A DNA stretch of 64,000 nt, from contig JAQUOU010000001.1 in NCBI GenBank assembly GCA_028716975.1, positions 1-64,000 on the forward strand, in the 5' to 3' direction. The notes under the pieces were generated by a model, which was not told where the DNA came from, did not search any database, and saw only the letters and a list, made by a program, of their open reading frames with translations. The position numbers were made by a program, and so were the translations under genes. Within the stretch, counting starts at the first letter, position 1; each line of letters starts with the position of its first letter. Below, piece by piece: positions 40,697-49,542 of the stretch. Source of the stretch: Methylobacter sp. Its GTDB lineage: Bacteria > Pseudomonadota > Gammaproteobacteria > Methylococcales > Methylomonadaceae.

Positions 40697-41152
40697 ATGC
40701 ATACTTTTGAACAGGTTAAAGACGTAATCCACTATAGCAAGATGTTCCATGCCCGTTTACGGAAATTTTACCGTTCACTCAAGGAAAAGAGTCAGCCGGA
40801 GCGTGTGAAAATGCTTCTGGATTACCTTATTGAAGACCAACGCCGCATAGAGGAAACTTTATCCGGCTTCGAGGCGTTAAGTCAGCAGTCCACTCTGGAT
40901 ACCTGGATGCAATATACGCCTACTATTGATATTCACCAATTGATTGACAATCAGCACATTAAACCGGCGATGACGATGGATGAACTCGTTCAGCTGGCCG
41001 GTGAATTTGGCGAGGCATTCGTAAGCTTTTGCCGGGAAGCTGCGAATGAATCTGACTTGCCCAAGGTTAGTGAAATATTTCAAAACCTGGCTGAAATGGA
41101 AACCAAGGAAAAGCTTAAGCAGTTACGCGCTGCTTTATTCGAAGATATGTAA
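40697..41152 (+). CDS. Ferritin-like/rubrerythrin-type helical protein, uncharacterised
   Basis: 151 residues, almost entirely helical, with an excellent AAGGAGG site. The opening TFEQVKDVIHYSKMFHARLRKFYRSL and LLDYLIEDQRRIEETLSGF resemble the helix pairs of ferritin-like proteins, and QNLAEMETKEKLKQLRAAL near the end resembles the final rubrerythrin helix (LAxxE). The iron ligands are incomplete (H16, E40/E46, E135 possible), so metal binding is unproven. It stands alone. Confidence 0.8.
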   Translation: MHTFEQVKDVIHYSKMFHARLRKFYRSLKEKSQPERVKMLLDYLIEDQRRIEETLSGFEALSQQSTLDTWMQYTPTIDIHQLIDNQHIKPAMTMDELVQLAGEFGEAFVSFCREAANESDLPKVSEIFQNLAEMETKEKLKQLRAALFEDM

Positions 41153-41182
41153 TCGCCCACATATAGGAAAGCAATATAATAA

Positions 41183-41203
41183 AGGCTTGCCTCCAGCAAG
41201 CCT
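41183..41203. terminator. Hairpin between convergent genes
   Basis: AGGCTTGC-CTCCA-GCAAGCCT is an 8-bp stem between the ferritin-like gene and the convergent SGNH hydrolase gene. No T run follows, so it is a weak candidate. Confidence 0.4.
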
Positions 41204-41248
41204 CTGATCCTACATGGACGCGCCTGATTTTGACCCTAATTTACACAG

Positions 41249-42229
41249 TTATGGCAGAGTATTGATGATATCCGCGAAACGCTTGGTCACCCGTTCAAAA
41301 CCGGCTTTATTGGGATGCAATTCATTTTCCCATAAATCCTTGTAATCAGCCCCGTTCGATAGGGTATTACGCAGATCAATATAATGAACGTGAGAAAAGC
41401 GGGTAAGGCTTGCAACTTCTTCCAGCATGACATTCAAACGATCAATCAACTCCGCTGCCAGAACAATACGTCCGGTCAATTCATTAAAGCCTTTTGCTCT
41501 AAAGCCGGGCTCCAGCCAAGGTCCCGGCAAAAGCGTAAAACCGCCTAAAAAGCCGCGACCGTCAGGAACCGGATAGTCATAGCCGTGTATTAGGATAGGT
41601 ATGGGTTTTCCAAGCTTGTGCATGCATACTTCCGTGATGGCGCTGATTATCGTTATGTAGGCATAGCGGATTCTTTCATTAATTATACCGTCGAGGATTT
41701 TGGCATTAAGACCCGCAACGGCAGAGTTTATGTGATTTAGAAGCAGACCAAATTCATCCCCGGCAACATCATTGCCTCCACCTGACAGCAATATCGCTAT
41801 GGGGGATTGAGTGACTCCGCGCCGTAAAATTTTTTCTATACGGCGGGTAAGCTCTTCAAGCTGGCCTCCACTATAAGCTATTTCCTCAATGGTATCGCCT
41901 TTATGCGCCATCGACTCAACATCGTAACCGTACTCATCTTCCAGAATGCGAAGAATGTCATGAAAGGGATAGTCAAACCAGGAATCACCCTCGGCCACGA
42001 GCACTCCCACGGACTGCATATCAGTATTTTGAGATAATGAAGCCGAAGCTAAACTTTCAACATTGGATTCCCGTCCAGAATGTTCCGGTTTGATAAGATT
42101 TACTTTATTGATATGCGCCTGCACAGCTGATTTTCGCCTTTCCAGGGCCTTATTCCTGAATTTTAAAACAGTGACTGCTTGTTTGATGCCCGCATCAATG
42201 GCCGCTTCTATCAGATTATCTGTTGACAT
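41249..42229 (-). CDS. SGNH/GDSL-family hydrolase
   Basis: 326 residues from the ATG at 42229, chosen because AAAGGAG lies nine bases upstream; the longer frame from 42250 would start inside that site. No signal peptide, so cytoplasmic. Block I is VLVAEGDSWFDYPF with the nucleophile Ser, block III AILLSGGGNDVAGDE with the oxyanion Asn, and block V NELHPNKAGFERV with the catalytic Asp-like position and His. It resembles GDSL-like enzymes of unknown ester substrate. It stands alone. Confidence 0.87.
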   Translation of the reverse strand: MSTDNLIEAAIDAGIKQAVTVLKFRNKALERRKSAVQAHINKVNLIKPEHSGRESNVESLASASLSQNTDMQSVGVLVAEGDSWFDYPFHDILRILEDEYGYDVESMAHKGDTIEEIAYSGGQLEELTRRIEKILRRGVTQSPIAILLSGGGNDVAGDEFGLLLNHINSAVAGLNAKILDGIINERIRYAYITIISAITEVCMHKLGKPIPILIHGYDYPVPDGRGFLGGFTLLPGPWLEPGFRAKGFNELTGRIVLAAELIDRLNVMLEEVASLTRFSHVHYIDLRNTLSNGADYKDLWENELHPNKAGFERVTKRFADIINTLP

Positions 42230-42391
42230 ACATTTCAACTCCTTTCGCATCTGTATAACGATTAATTAAACTCTCAAAAAGATAATGCTTGTTTAACATA
42301 AAATATTACTCTTTCGACTTTGTAAATCAATTAAAATGCGGGCATTGCAATAAATTTTTTTGATATTTCCGGGATAAAGGAGGACTTGATT

Positions 42392-43786
42392 TTGACAAAA
42401 GTGCAGGATATTACGAGCCCGATGACTGCATCGGAAAAACGCGCCACATGGTCGTTGGCGGGCATTTATGCACTGCGTATGCTGGGTTTGTTTTTAATCA
42501 TGCCGGTGCTGTCCTTGTTTGCCGAACAGCTTGAGGGCTCAACACCTTCATTAATCGGGCTGTCTATCGGTATTTATGGAATAAGCCAGTCAATTTTACA
42601 AATTCCTTTTGGTTTGTGGTCAGACCGGATAGGCAGGAAAAAAATTATTATTATTGGCCTGATACTGTTTTTTATCGGCAGCGTGGTTGCTGCTGTTTCA
42701 ACTACAATTTACGGTGTTTTAGCGGGACGAGCGATACAGGGCTCAGGGGCAATAGCCGCGCCTATTATGGCGCTGGCGGCTGATTTGACTCAGGAAGTGC
42801 ATCGTACTAAAGCAATGGCATTAATCGGCGTGAGCATTGGCTTATCATTTGGTGTCGCGATTGCGGCAGGCCCCGTGATTGCAGGACTCATCGGTGTGCA
42901 TGGCATATTCTGGCTGATCGGGTTACTGGCAATACTGGCTATATTGATTATTCTTTTTATAGTGCCCAATCCTCCGCAACAGTCTAAAAAACATCGTGAT
43001 GCCCAACTTGTTCCCGCGCAATTTTCTTATGTCTTGAAAAGCGCGGATTTATTGCGCCTTAATTATGGCATTTTTGTTTTACATATTATCTTGACAGCCA
43101 GTTTTGTTGTTTTACCCTTGTTAATGCGAGATGCGGGTTTGCTGCCTGCTTTGCACTGGAAAGTTTATTTACCGGTTTTTATCATCTCCATGGCTGCCGT
43201 CGTCCCGTTTGTTATTCTGGCGGAAAAAAAGCGCAAAATGAAAGGCGTTTTTATAGGCGCCATAGTTGTGCTTGTTTTGGCTGATATCGGATTAATGCTG
43301 TTTCATGGGACTTTGCCCGGAATCATTGCCTTTCTCTGGCTGTTTTTCTGCGGCTTTAACTTACTGGAAGCGACATTGCCATCATTAATATCCAAAACCG
43401 CCCCGGGGGATATAAGAGGAACGGCGATGGGCGTGTATTCAACGTGTCAGTTCATGGGCGCTGGCATCGGCGGGGGAGTGGGGGGCTGGTGCTATGGAGA
43501 GTTTGGCGCTAGCGGGGTATTTTTATTTTGCGCCGCAGCCGGATTCAGCTGGTTAGTCGTTTCTCTCGGTATGAGACCGCCAAAATATTGGGCAAACCTG
43601 CTTATTTCATTGGAAAAACTCAATGAACAAGACGCCAACGAATTTGTAGCGGAGATGCTGAAAATCATTGGTGTGGAAGAGATTACCCTGCATTACGAAG
43701 ATGCGGTGGCTTATCTTAAAGTGGATAATCAGCAGCTGGACAAAGACCGGTTGCAATCTTTGATTACGCGCTATGCCAGCACATAA
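42392..43786 (+). CDS. yajR: MFS efflux transporter, YajR type
   Basis: 464 residues. The TTG at 42392 is preferred because AAAGGAGG is eight bases before it; the TTG at 42386 is too close. Twelve membrane helices are visible, with motif A FGLWSDRIGRKKIIIIG and motif C-like GVSIGLSFGVAIAAGPVIAG. After the last helix a soluble YAM-type domain follows (about 400-464, LNEQDANEFVAEMLKIIGVEEITLHYEDAVAYLKV), diagnostic of YajR. The natural substrate is unknown. It is convergent with the glutathione reductase gene, with no gap. Confidence 0.9.
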   Translation: MTKVQDITSPMTASEKRATWSLAGIYALRMLGLFLIMPVLSLFAEQLEGSTPSLIGLSIGIYGISQSILQIPFGLWSDRIGRKKIIIIGLILFFIGSVVAAVSTTIYGVLAGRAIQGSGAIAAPIMALAADLTQEVHRTKAMALIGVSIGLSFGVAIAAGPVIAGLIGVHGIFWLIGLLAILAILIILFIVPNPPQQSKKHRDAQLVPAQFSYVLKSADLLRLNYGIFVLHIILTASFVVLPLLMRDAGLLPALHWKVYLPVFIISMAAVVPFVILAEKKRKMKGVFIGAIVVLVLADIGLMLFHGTLPGIIAFLWLFFCGFNLLEATLPSLISKTAPGDIRGTAMGVYSTCQFMGAGIGGGVGGWCYGEFGASGVFLFCAAAGFSWLVVSLGMRPPKYWANLLISLEKLNEQDANEFVAEMLKIIGVEEITLHYEDAVAYLKVDNQQLDKDRLQSLITRYAST

Positions 43787-45139
43787 TCAAAGCACGGCTT
43801 CACGCAGGGTAACAAATTCTTCGGCAGCCGTAGGGTGAATGCCGATAGTAGAGTCAAAGACCGCCTTCGTCGCTCCGGCGCGAATGGCAACAGCCATGCC
43901 CTGGATAATTTCAGGAGCGTCAGGCCCAGCCATGTGCATACCGACGACTAAGTCAGTGCTGCGCACCACGATCATTTTCATCAGAGTTTTTTCCTCGATA
44001 CCGGAAAGAGTATTTTTCATCGGTGTGAAACGGGTAAGGTAAATGTCGATGTCCGGGTATTTTTCGCGCGCCTGTGCTTCGGTCAGTCCTACTGTACCGA
44101 TACTGGGCTGGCTAAAAACAGCCGTGGGAATATTGTCATAATCTACCGGTCTTGACTGGTTGACATACAGTTTATTCACCAGGGCCATGCCTTCTGCTAT
44201 GGCTACCGGCGTCAGGTTAACCCGGTTGGTCACATCTCCCAATGCATGGATTGATGGCACATTGGTTTGATAATCGCTGTTGACTTTAATAGCGAGGTGC
44301 CCGTCCAACTCAACGCCAAGCGTTTCCAGGCCAAAGCCGGTTGAATTCGGTATTCTGCCGGTGGCGTACATAATGAGGTCTGTATCAACCTTACTGCCAT
44401 CAATAAGCCGTGCTGCGAAAGAATTACCTGCATTTTCTATAGCTTCAATATCGGTATTTAAAAGGATATTAATACCTTTCCTGCTCATTTCATGAGCCAG
44501 GAAGTCACGAATATCCTCATCAAAACCCCGAAGCAGTTTGTGTCCGCGGTGACAAAGCGTGGTAGCTACGCCAAGTCCGTGAAGAATGCAGGCAAATTCC
44601 ACAGCGATATAGCCGCCGCCGACAATAATAGTGCGTTTGGGCAGTTGCTCCAGGAAAAACATTTCATTCGAAATAACGATATGTTCCCTGCCCGGTATGT
44701 GGGGAATAGACGGCCGCCCGCCTGTGGCAATGAGTATGCGTTCGGCGCTATATTCCTTATCATTGACGGCGACGGTATGAGCATCAAGCACTTGCGCCCT
44801 GCCGGTGATAATATGGACTCCCGCTTTGTGCAGCAGAGTATTGTAAATACCTTGCAGCCGCTCTATCTCCTGATTTTTGTTTGCGATTAGATGTGACCAG
44901 TTAAAGGTTGATTTCCCTACTGTCCAGCCGAAACCCGCCGCTGCAGCGATGTGATCCCTAAATTGAGAAGCATAGACAAACAGTTTTTTGGGCACACAAC
45001 CTACATTGACACAAGTGCCGCCCAAATGACGTTCTTCAGCAACGGCTACTCTCACTCCATGACCCGATGCCATACGTGCGGCGCGCACGCCTCCTGAACC
45101 TGCGCCAATTACAAACAGGTCGTAGTCATATTGAGTCAT
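43787..45139 (-). CDS. gor: Glutathione-disulfide reductase
   Basis: 450 residues. FAD-binding IGAGSGGVRAARMA is followed by the redox-active disulfide GGTCVNVGCVPKK (Cys43, Cys48). The NADPH-binding region is IIVGGGYIAVEFACILHGLG, and the dimer-interface end carries GIHPTAAEEFVTLR with the catalytic His. It keeps glutathione reduced. A Prx5-like peroxiredoxin gene lies just upstream on the same strand, so the pair probably works together in peroxide removal. The stop abuts the stop of the convergent MFS gene. Confidence 0.94.
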   Translation of the reverse strand: MTQYDYDLFVIGAGSGGVRAARMASGHGVRVAVAEERHLGGTCVNVGCVPKKLFVYASQFRDHIAAAAGFGWTVGKSTFNWSHLIANKNQEIERLQGIYNTLLHKAGVHIITGRAQVLDAHTVAVNDKEYSAERILIATGGRPSIPHIPGREHIVISNEMFFLEQLPKRTIIVGGGYIAVEFACILHGLGVATTLCHRGHKLLRGFDEDIRDFLAHEMSRKGINILLNTDIEAIENAGNSFAARLIDGSKVDTDLIMYATGRIPNSTGFGLETLGVELDGHLAIKVNSDYQTNVPSIHALGDVTNRVNLTPVAIAEGMALVNKLYVNQSRPVDYDNIPTAVFSQPSIGTVGLTEAQAREKYPDIDIYLTRFTPMKNTLSGIEEKTLMKMIVVRSTDLVVGMHMAGPDAPEIIQGMAVAIRAGATKAVFDSTIGIHPTAAEEFVTLREAVL

Positions 45140-45276
45140 GAGAGTTCCCGGTTTTATATATAAGAGCTAGAGGATATAAAGCGCAAAATTAAAGAAAATA
45201 TCCGGCTTACCTTGCGCTTTGCATAGTGAGTTAAATTTTAACCGAACCTGAAATCGGGTTGGGAAGTAAAGGCAAT

Positions 45277-45810
45277 TCAGGCTCGTTTGTTATGTTTCAA
45301 ATAATCCAGCATGGTATCGGCGCCGCTTACAGTAAACGGATCTTCGGGGCAATTATCAATCTGGCCGGGTTCGCTGAATAATTTAATAATCTTTTTATCA
45401 TCGACAACCATTGAATAGCGCCATGAACGACTGCCAAAACCAAGATTCTCCTTTTTTACCAGCATGCCCATGGCGCGGGTAAAATCGCCATTTCCGTCGG
45501 GCAGCATTTTTACATGCTTGATGCCCAGATGCTTTGCCCATTGATACATGGTAAAGGCATCATTAACACTCAGGCAATAAACCTCATCAATACCTTGGTC
45601 GATGAGCTCCTGGTATTTGGCGTCATAGCCAGGCAGATGCGTACTTGAGCAGGTAGGGGTATAGGCGCCGGGAAGTGCTAAAACAACAACTTTTCTCCCT
45701 TTAAAAATATCATCGGTAGTGACATCCTGCCAGCGAAAGGGATTGTCGCCCCCGATAGTTTCGTCGCGAACACGTGTTTTAAAAATTACGTCAGGCACGG
45801 TTGAAAGCAT
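45277..45810 (-). CDS. Prx5-like peroxiredoxin
   Basis: 177 residues. The peroxidatic Cys54 is in LPGAYTPTCSSTHLPGY, with SWRYSMVVDD and the C-terminal family segment. This is the form that in some bacteria is fused to glutaredoxin; here the domain is separate and the next gene is glutathione reductase, so reduction by glutathione is likely. GGAGTTCC lies before the ATG at 45810. Confidence 0.92.
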   Translation of the reverse strand: MLSTVPDVIFKTRVRDETIGGDNPFRWQDVTTDDIFKGRKVVVLALPGAYTPTCSSTHLPGYDAKYQELIDQGIDEVYCLSVNDAFTMYQWAKHLGIKHVKMLPDGNGDFTRAMGMLVKKENLGFGSRSWRYSMVVDDKKIIKLFSEPGQIDNCPEDPFTVSGADTMLDYLKHNKRA

Positions 45811-46111
45811 AGTGGAACTCCTGGTTTTTTAGCTGAAAAAAAATGAGAAACCTTAAAAGAGACCACTCCAATGATTATTCAGTTCAATCAGTCAAGCATA
45901 TTGTCTTGAGTATTCTTCTTGAGAAAATAAATTAAGTAACGCAAACCTGTAAGAACTAAACGATAAAAAATGATACGCTACATCTGTGTAAATTAGAAAG
46001 ATTGCTTGAGGTAAAACTCTTAACGTAAACATTTAGCTGGAGAAAAAACCAAGTAATAATACCTGCGCCAAGTGCTATTTGAATGGCAAAACCACTTTAT
46101 GGGAGAAAATT
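45811..46111. other. Intergenic region between divergent genes
   Basis: 300 bases of AT-rich sequence holding the promoters of the peroxiredoxin-gor pair and of the HdeD gene. No repeat element and no recognised operator. Confidence 0.5.
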
Positions 46112-46693
46112 ATGAGCAATATAGATGACGTCAATATTGAAATTCAGCATATGCAACAGAAGATGCTGGTTTACCTGCAAAAGCATTGGAAACTATTTTT
46201 AGCCGAAGGAATTATATTCATCGTGTTGGGTATTTTTGCCATAGTAATACCTCACGTCTTTACAGTAGCCATAGTCCTCTTTTTAGGCTGGATTATCCTT
46301 TTCGGAGGGATAATCCATATAAGCCGCGCTTTCTTTTTCCTCGATATGCCGGGATTTGGATTATGGCTGTTTATGGGCCTTCTGCAGGTTGTAATCGGCT
46401 ATCTGTTTATCACTAATCCCGTTGCCGGCATACTTACCTTAACGATGCTGATGGCGCTGTTTTTTGCATTGGAAGGCATTGCAAAGATTTCCATAGCCTT
46501 AATGATGCGTCCTTTAACCAATTGGGGCTTTATGCTTTTCAGCGGAATCACGGCTTTGATTTTCGCCCTGATTATCTGGCTGGGATGGCCTGAGACCGCT
46601 AATTGGCTGTTAGGTTTGTTTTTGGGCATTAATATGGTTTTCCTGGGTTGGTCGCTGGTTAAAATCAGCCTGCATTATAAGGATAGTCATTAA
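46112..46693 (+). CDS. hdeD: HdeD-family (DUF308) membrane protein
   Basis: 193 residues from the ATG at 46112 (GGGAGA before it). Six membrane helices in three pairs form the DUF308 repeat (LFLAEGIIFIVLGIFAIVIPHVF, LLQVVIGYLFITNPVAGILTLTMLM). HdeD protects enteric bacteria against acid at high density. It is the first of five same-strand membrane-stress genes reaching ftsH. Its TAA lies in the end of a repeat element. Confidence 0.9.
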   Translation: MSNIDDVNIEIQHMQQKMLVYLQKHWKLFLAEGIIFIVLGIFAIVIPHVFTVAIVLFLGWIILFGGIIHISRAFFFLDMPGFGLWLFMGLLQVVIGYLFITNPVAGILTLTMLMALFFALEGIAKISIALMMRPLTNWGFMLFSGITALIFALIIWLGWPETANWLLGLFLGINMVFLGWSLVKISLHYKDSH

Positions 46694-46872
46694 GAGGAAT
46701 CTCTGATTAAGTCTAAGTCTTTCGACAGGCTCAGGACGAACGGTAGGCTTCGTCCTGAGTCCCGTCTAGCTCAGGAGAGCCTTGTCGATTCCGTTCGTGG
46801 TGAGCCCTTCGGCTACGCTCAGGAGAGCCTTGTCGAACCATAAACGGAATCAACTTGTTCAGCGATCCCTTA
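46691..46872. repeat. Repeat element starting at the hdeD stop codon
   Basis: TAAGAGGAATCTCTGATTAAG at the left is matched by the inverted right end (reading inward TAAGGGATCGCTGAACAAG). The interior carries CGTTCGTGGTGAGCC and CTCAGGAGAGCC units. The first three bases are the hdeD stop. Confidence 0.7.
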
Positions 46873-46950
46873 TATATATTCGGCGAGAGGGGTTCAGAAT
46901 GCTGAAAAATCAACCGAATGATTAATACACTTGAAGGAGTAAATAAGCAA

Positions 46951-47664
46951 ATGCAGCAGCACAACATTGAGCTTATCAGGAAATCATCCATTGCTTTGGT
47001 TTTTGTCGGCGTTGTCTTGTTTTTTGGACATATACTGGAACTTCATCTTCCCGATCTGGAAATCCGGATTCAAAAGTTGGGCGCTTATGCTCCCGCAGGT
47101 TTTATTGCCGTATTTGTTCTGTTGGCACCTGTTTTTGTGTCGGTAGACGCGCTCTGTTTTGCGGCCGGATTATTATTTCCGCTTGGGGCCGGCGTGTTTT
47201 ATATTATTCTTGCAACGTATCTGGCGGCGGCGCTTATTTTTTTTCTAGGGCGCTATTTATTCAGGCAAAGAGTCCTGGCCTTTATTGCCCGGCATGAACG
47301 GTTTGCCGCGCTGGATGCTGCATTTAAACAACAACCATTTAAACTGATGTTTTTATTACGCTTAACTCCTTTGCCTTTTGCAATGCTGAGCTATGCCATG
47401 TCAGTTGCCCAAGTCAGGTTCTGGTCTTACTTGGGCGCGACCAGCGGCATCCTGATTTACAATATCAGCCTGGTATATCTTGGTTTTACCACCAAACATA
47501 TGGCGGCTTTAATGAGCGGCTCATCAAAACAGAGCAGCATTTCTTATCCTCTGCTGGCAGCGGGTTTAGTCATTTCAGTGTTGGTATTAGTCTATGTGGC
47601 AAAAATGGCCGCAAATACTATAAATCGGATTAAGCCGGAAAAAACCGGCCAGGACAACCGTTAA
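46951..47664 (+). CDS. TVP38/TMEM64 (VTT/DedA-like) membrane protein
   Basis: 237 residues from the ATG at 46951 (AAGGAG 11 bases upstream); an ATG at 46918 is also possible. Five to six helices surround the VTT core: APAGFIAVFVLLAPVFVSVDALCFAAG, FPLGAGVFYIILATYLAAALIFFLGRYL and KLMFLLRLTPLPFAMLSYAMS. Relatives act as lipid scramblases or membrane-homeostasis proteins; the specific role here is unknown. Its TAA overlaps the ATG of the next gene by one base. Confidence 0.9.
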   Translation: MQQHNIELIRKSSIALVFVGVVLFFGHILELHLPDLEIRIQKLGAYAPAGFIAVFVLLAPVFVSVDALCFAAGLLFPLGAGVFYIILATYLAAALIFFLGRYLFRQRVLAFIARHERFAALDAAFKQQPFKLMFLLRLTPLPFAMLSYAMSVAQVRFWSYLGATSGILIYNISLVYLGFTTKHMAALMSGSSKQSSISYPLLAAGLVISVLVLVYVAKMAANTINRIKPEKTGQDNR

Positions 47665-48923
47665 TGGACTTTTACCGGGCAATTCCACCTTTGCTGGTGC
47701 AATTTGCGATGACCGCGGCTTTTTCTTTTATAGTGGGTCTCGAGTTTCGCCGCTATCATCATGCTAATGAATATAAACTGCATTTTGGCAGCACCCGCAC
47801 TTTTGTCCTGATTGGGGTATTGGGATTTATCCTGTATTCAATAGACCCGGACAGGTTACTCTGTGCCGCAGGCCTACTGCTGTTGGGCGGTTTTTTATTG
47901 ATTTTTTACTGGCGGCTTTCTTCGGAAAAACAGTATTCGCTGTTAAGCACTTTATTTGCGCTGCTGATTTATTTGCTTGGCCCTATTGCCAACTCTTTCC
48001 CGATCTGGTTTTTAGTGTTGTATGTTGTTTTGCTGATCCTGTTGCTGAGCGAAAAACCCGGCATCCATCATCTTTCCGACCAATTGGCTAATGAAGAAAT
48101 CGCCACGCTGGCCAAGTTTTTAATTATAGCCGGGGTCATTTTGCCATTGCTGCCGGATCAGCCTATCGCTGCAATGTTGCCGGTCAGCTATTATAAAATC
48201 TGGCTCGCGGTGATTATCGTATCGGGTTTTTCTTATCTGAGTTACCTTGTCAACAGCTATTTTTTTAAAAATCGCAGCCTGTTGATTACCGGAATATTGG
48301 CCGGGTTATATTCCAGCACTGCCGCAACTGTAGTTATCGCAACCCGTGCCCGGGAACTGGAAAATGCAGGGCGCGAAGTATCTTCTGCCGTGATTATGGC
48401 GACGATCATGATGTATATCAGATTGCTGGTGATTATTTTCCTGTTTAATCGCGAGGTGGGCAAAATTTTATTAGGCCCTTTTTTAACCTTCATTTTTCTC
48501 TCATCGTTAACCATTACCGGCTTGCTGAGTTTCAAAAATCATACTCCGGTAGTTAACAATTCCGCCCCTGTCAAACATCCCTTAGAATTAACTACTGCCA
48601 TTATATTTGCTTTATTATTTGTGCTTTTTACTTTTCTGACCCAGTATGTAATCAGTCATTTCGGCAGTCACGGCCTCAAATTTTTAGCCATTAGCGCTGG
48701 CTTAACGGATATTGATCCATTTATTTTTTCCCTGCTCAGCGGCAAGTTTGCAGTATCCGATTCAACCATCATCTTTGCAATTATACTGGCAAGCGGCAGT
48801 AATAATCTGTTAAAGGCAGCCTATGCCATTGCCCTGGCGCGCAATCGATCTGTCTTATATGCCGCCGTTTGGCTAGCTTTTTTATTTTTGACCTCTCTCG
48901 CCTATAACTATAAATACGGCTGA
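47664..48923 (+). CDS. MgtC/SapB-family protein with DUF4010 domain
   Basis: 419 residues and about 12 membrane helices. The N-terminal MgtC-like part (MTAAFSFIVGLEFRRYHH, GSTRTFVLIGVLGFIL) is followed by a DUF4010 domain (ITGILAGLYSSTAATVVIATRA, LTDIDPFIFSLLSG). The family is linked to magnesium and acid stress, with the molecular role unsettled. It is translationally coupled to the VTT gene by a one-base overlap. Confidence 0.88.
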   Translation: MDFYRAIPPLLVQFAMTAAFSFIVGLEFRRYHHANEYKLHFGSTRTFVLIGVLGFILYSIDPDRLLCAAGLLLLGGFLLIFYWRLSSEKQYSLLSTLFALLIYLLGPIANSFPIWFLVLYVVLLILLLSEKPGIHHLSDQLANEEIATLAKFLIIAGVILPLLPDQPIAAMLPVSYYKIWLAVIIVSGFSYLSYLVNSYFFKNRSLLITGILAGLYSSTAATVVIATRARELENAGREVSSAVIMATIMMYIRLLVIIFLFNREVGKILLGPFLTFIFLSSLTITGLLSFKNHTPVVNNSAPVKHPLELTTAIIFALLFVLFTFLTQYVISHFGSHGLKFLAISAGLTDIDPFIFSLLSGKFAVSDSTIIFAIILASGSNNLLKAAYAIALARNRSVLYAAVWLAFLFLTSLAYNYKYG

Positions 48924-49002
48924 TTTAGCTTTTAAAAACCATAAGGATTTACCGGTATTTTTCTCCGGCCCGGAATACTCAAACTTTGGAGGAATATGCT
49001 TT

Positions 49003-49362
49003 ATGAAAGGTCAGCGCAACAATAAACTGATAAAAAAAGTATTAATAATCGGTGGAATAATCGCAATTTTGAGCTATTTATTTCATCCCGGCGTAGGACA
49101 ACTCAGCGTGATGATTAATGGTGAACCCGTAGCGGATCCGTTAGTACATTTTACAGCTATTCCAACGCTTGTGGCTGTGATTGTTATCACCGGAATACTT
49201 ACCCTGCTGCTTTTTTTCGGTGTAGGGTTATTAATATTTTTCGCCGCCTTGATTTTTGCCTTGCTGGGCATTGGATTTGTTGCGCCTTATTTCTGGCCGG
49301 TATTGCTTATTATTTTTCTGATAACCGCATTGATGGGGCTGGATAATAGCAATAAAGACTGA
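49003..49362 (+). CDS. Hypothetical membrane protein
   Basis: 119 residues: a helix (VLIIGGIIAILSYLF), a soluble loop (VMINGEPVADPLVHFTAIP) and two or three long hydrophobic helices (LVAVIVITGILTLLLFFGVGLLIFFAALIFALLGIGFV, YFWPVLLIIFLITALMG). No family recognised. GGAGG lies before the ATG, and it sits between the DUF4010 gene and ftsH on the same strand. Confidence 0.75.
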   Translation: MKGQRNNKLIKKVLIIGGIIAILSYLFHPGVGQLSVMINGEPVADPLVHFTAIPTLVAVIVITGILTLLLFFGVGLLIFFAALIFALLGIGFVAPYFWPVLLIIFLITALMGLDNSNKD

Positions 49363-49542
49363 GCGGAATAAGGAAATATATTAAGGGGACATCTAAAAAT
49401 ACCCTCTCCCGAAGGACATAGGTATTTTTGAATTATTAGAGATTCCCCAATGTCTATTTGGCGTTATCATTTTGTGGAAAATTAACAATTTTACTTAAAA
49501 TTCCTGAACTAAAACCTCATCACTTTTGAAGGACTAAATACA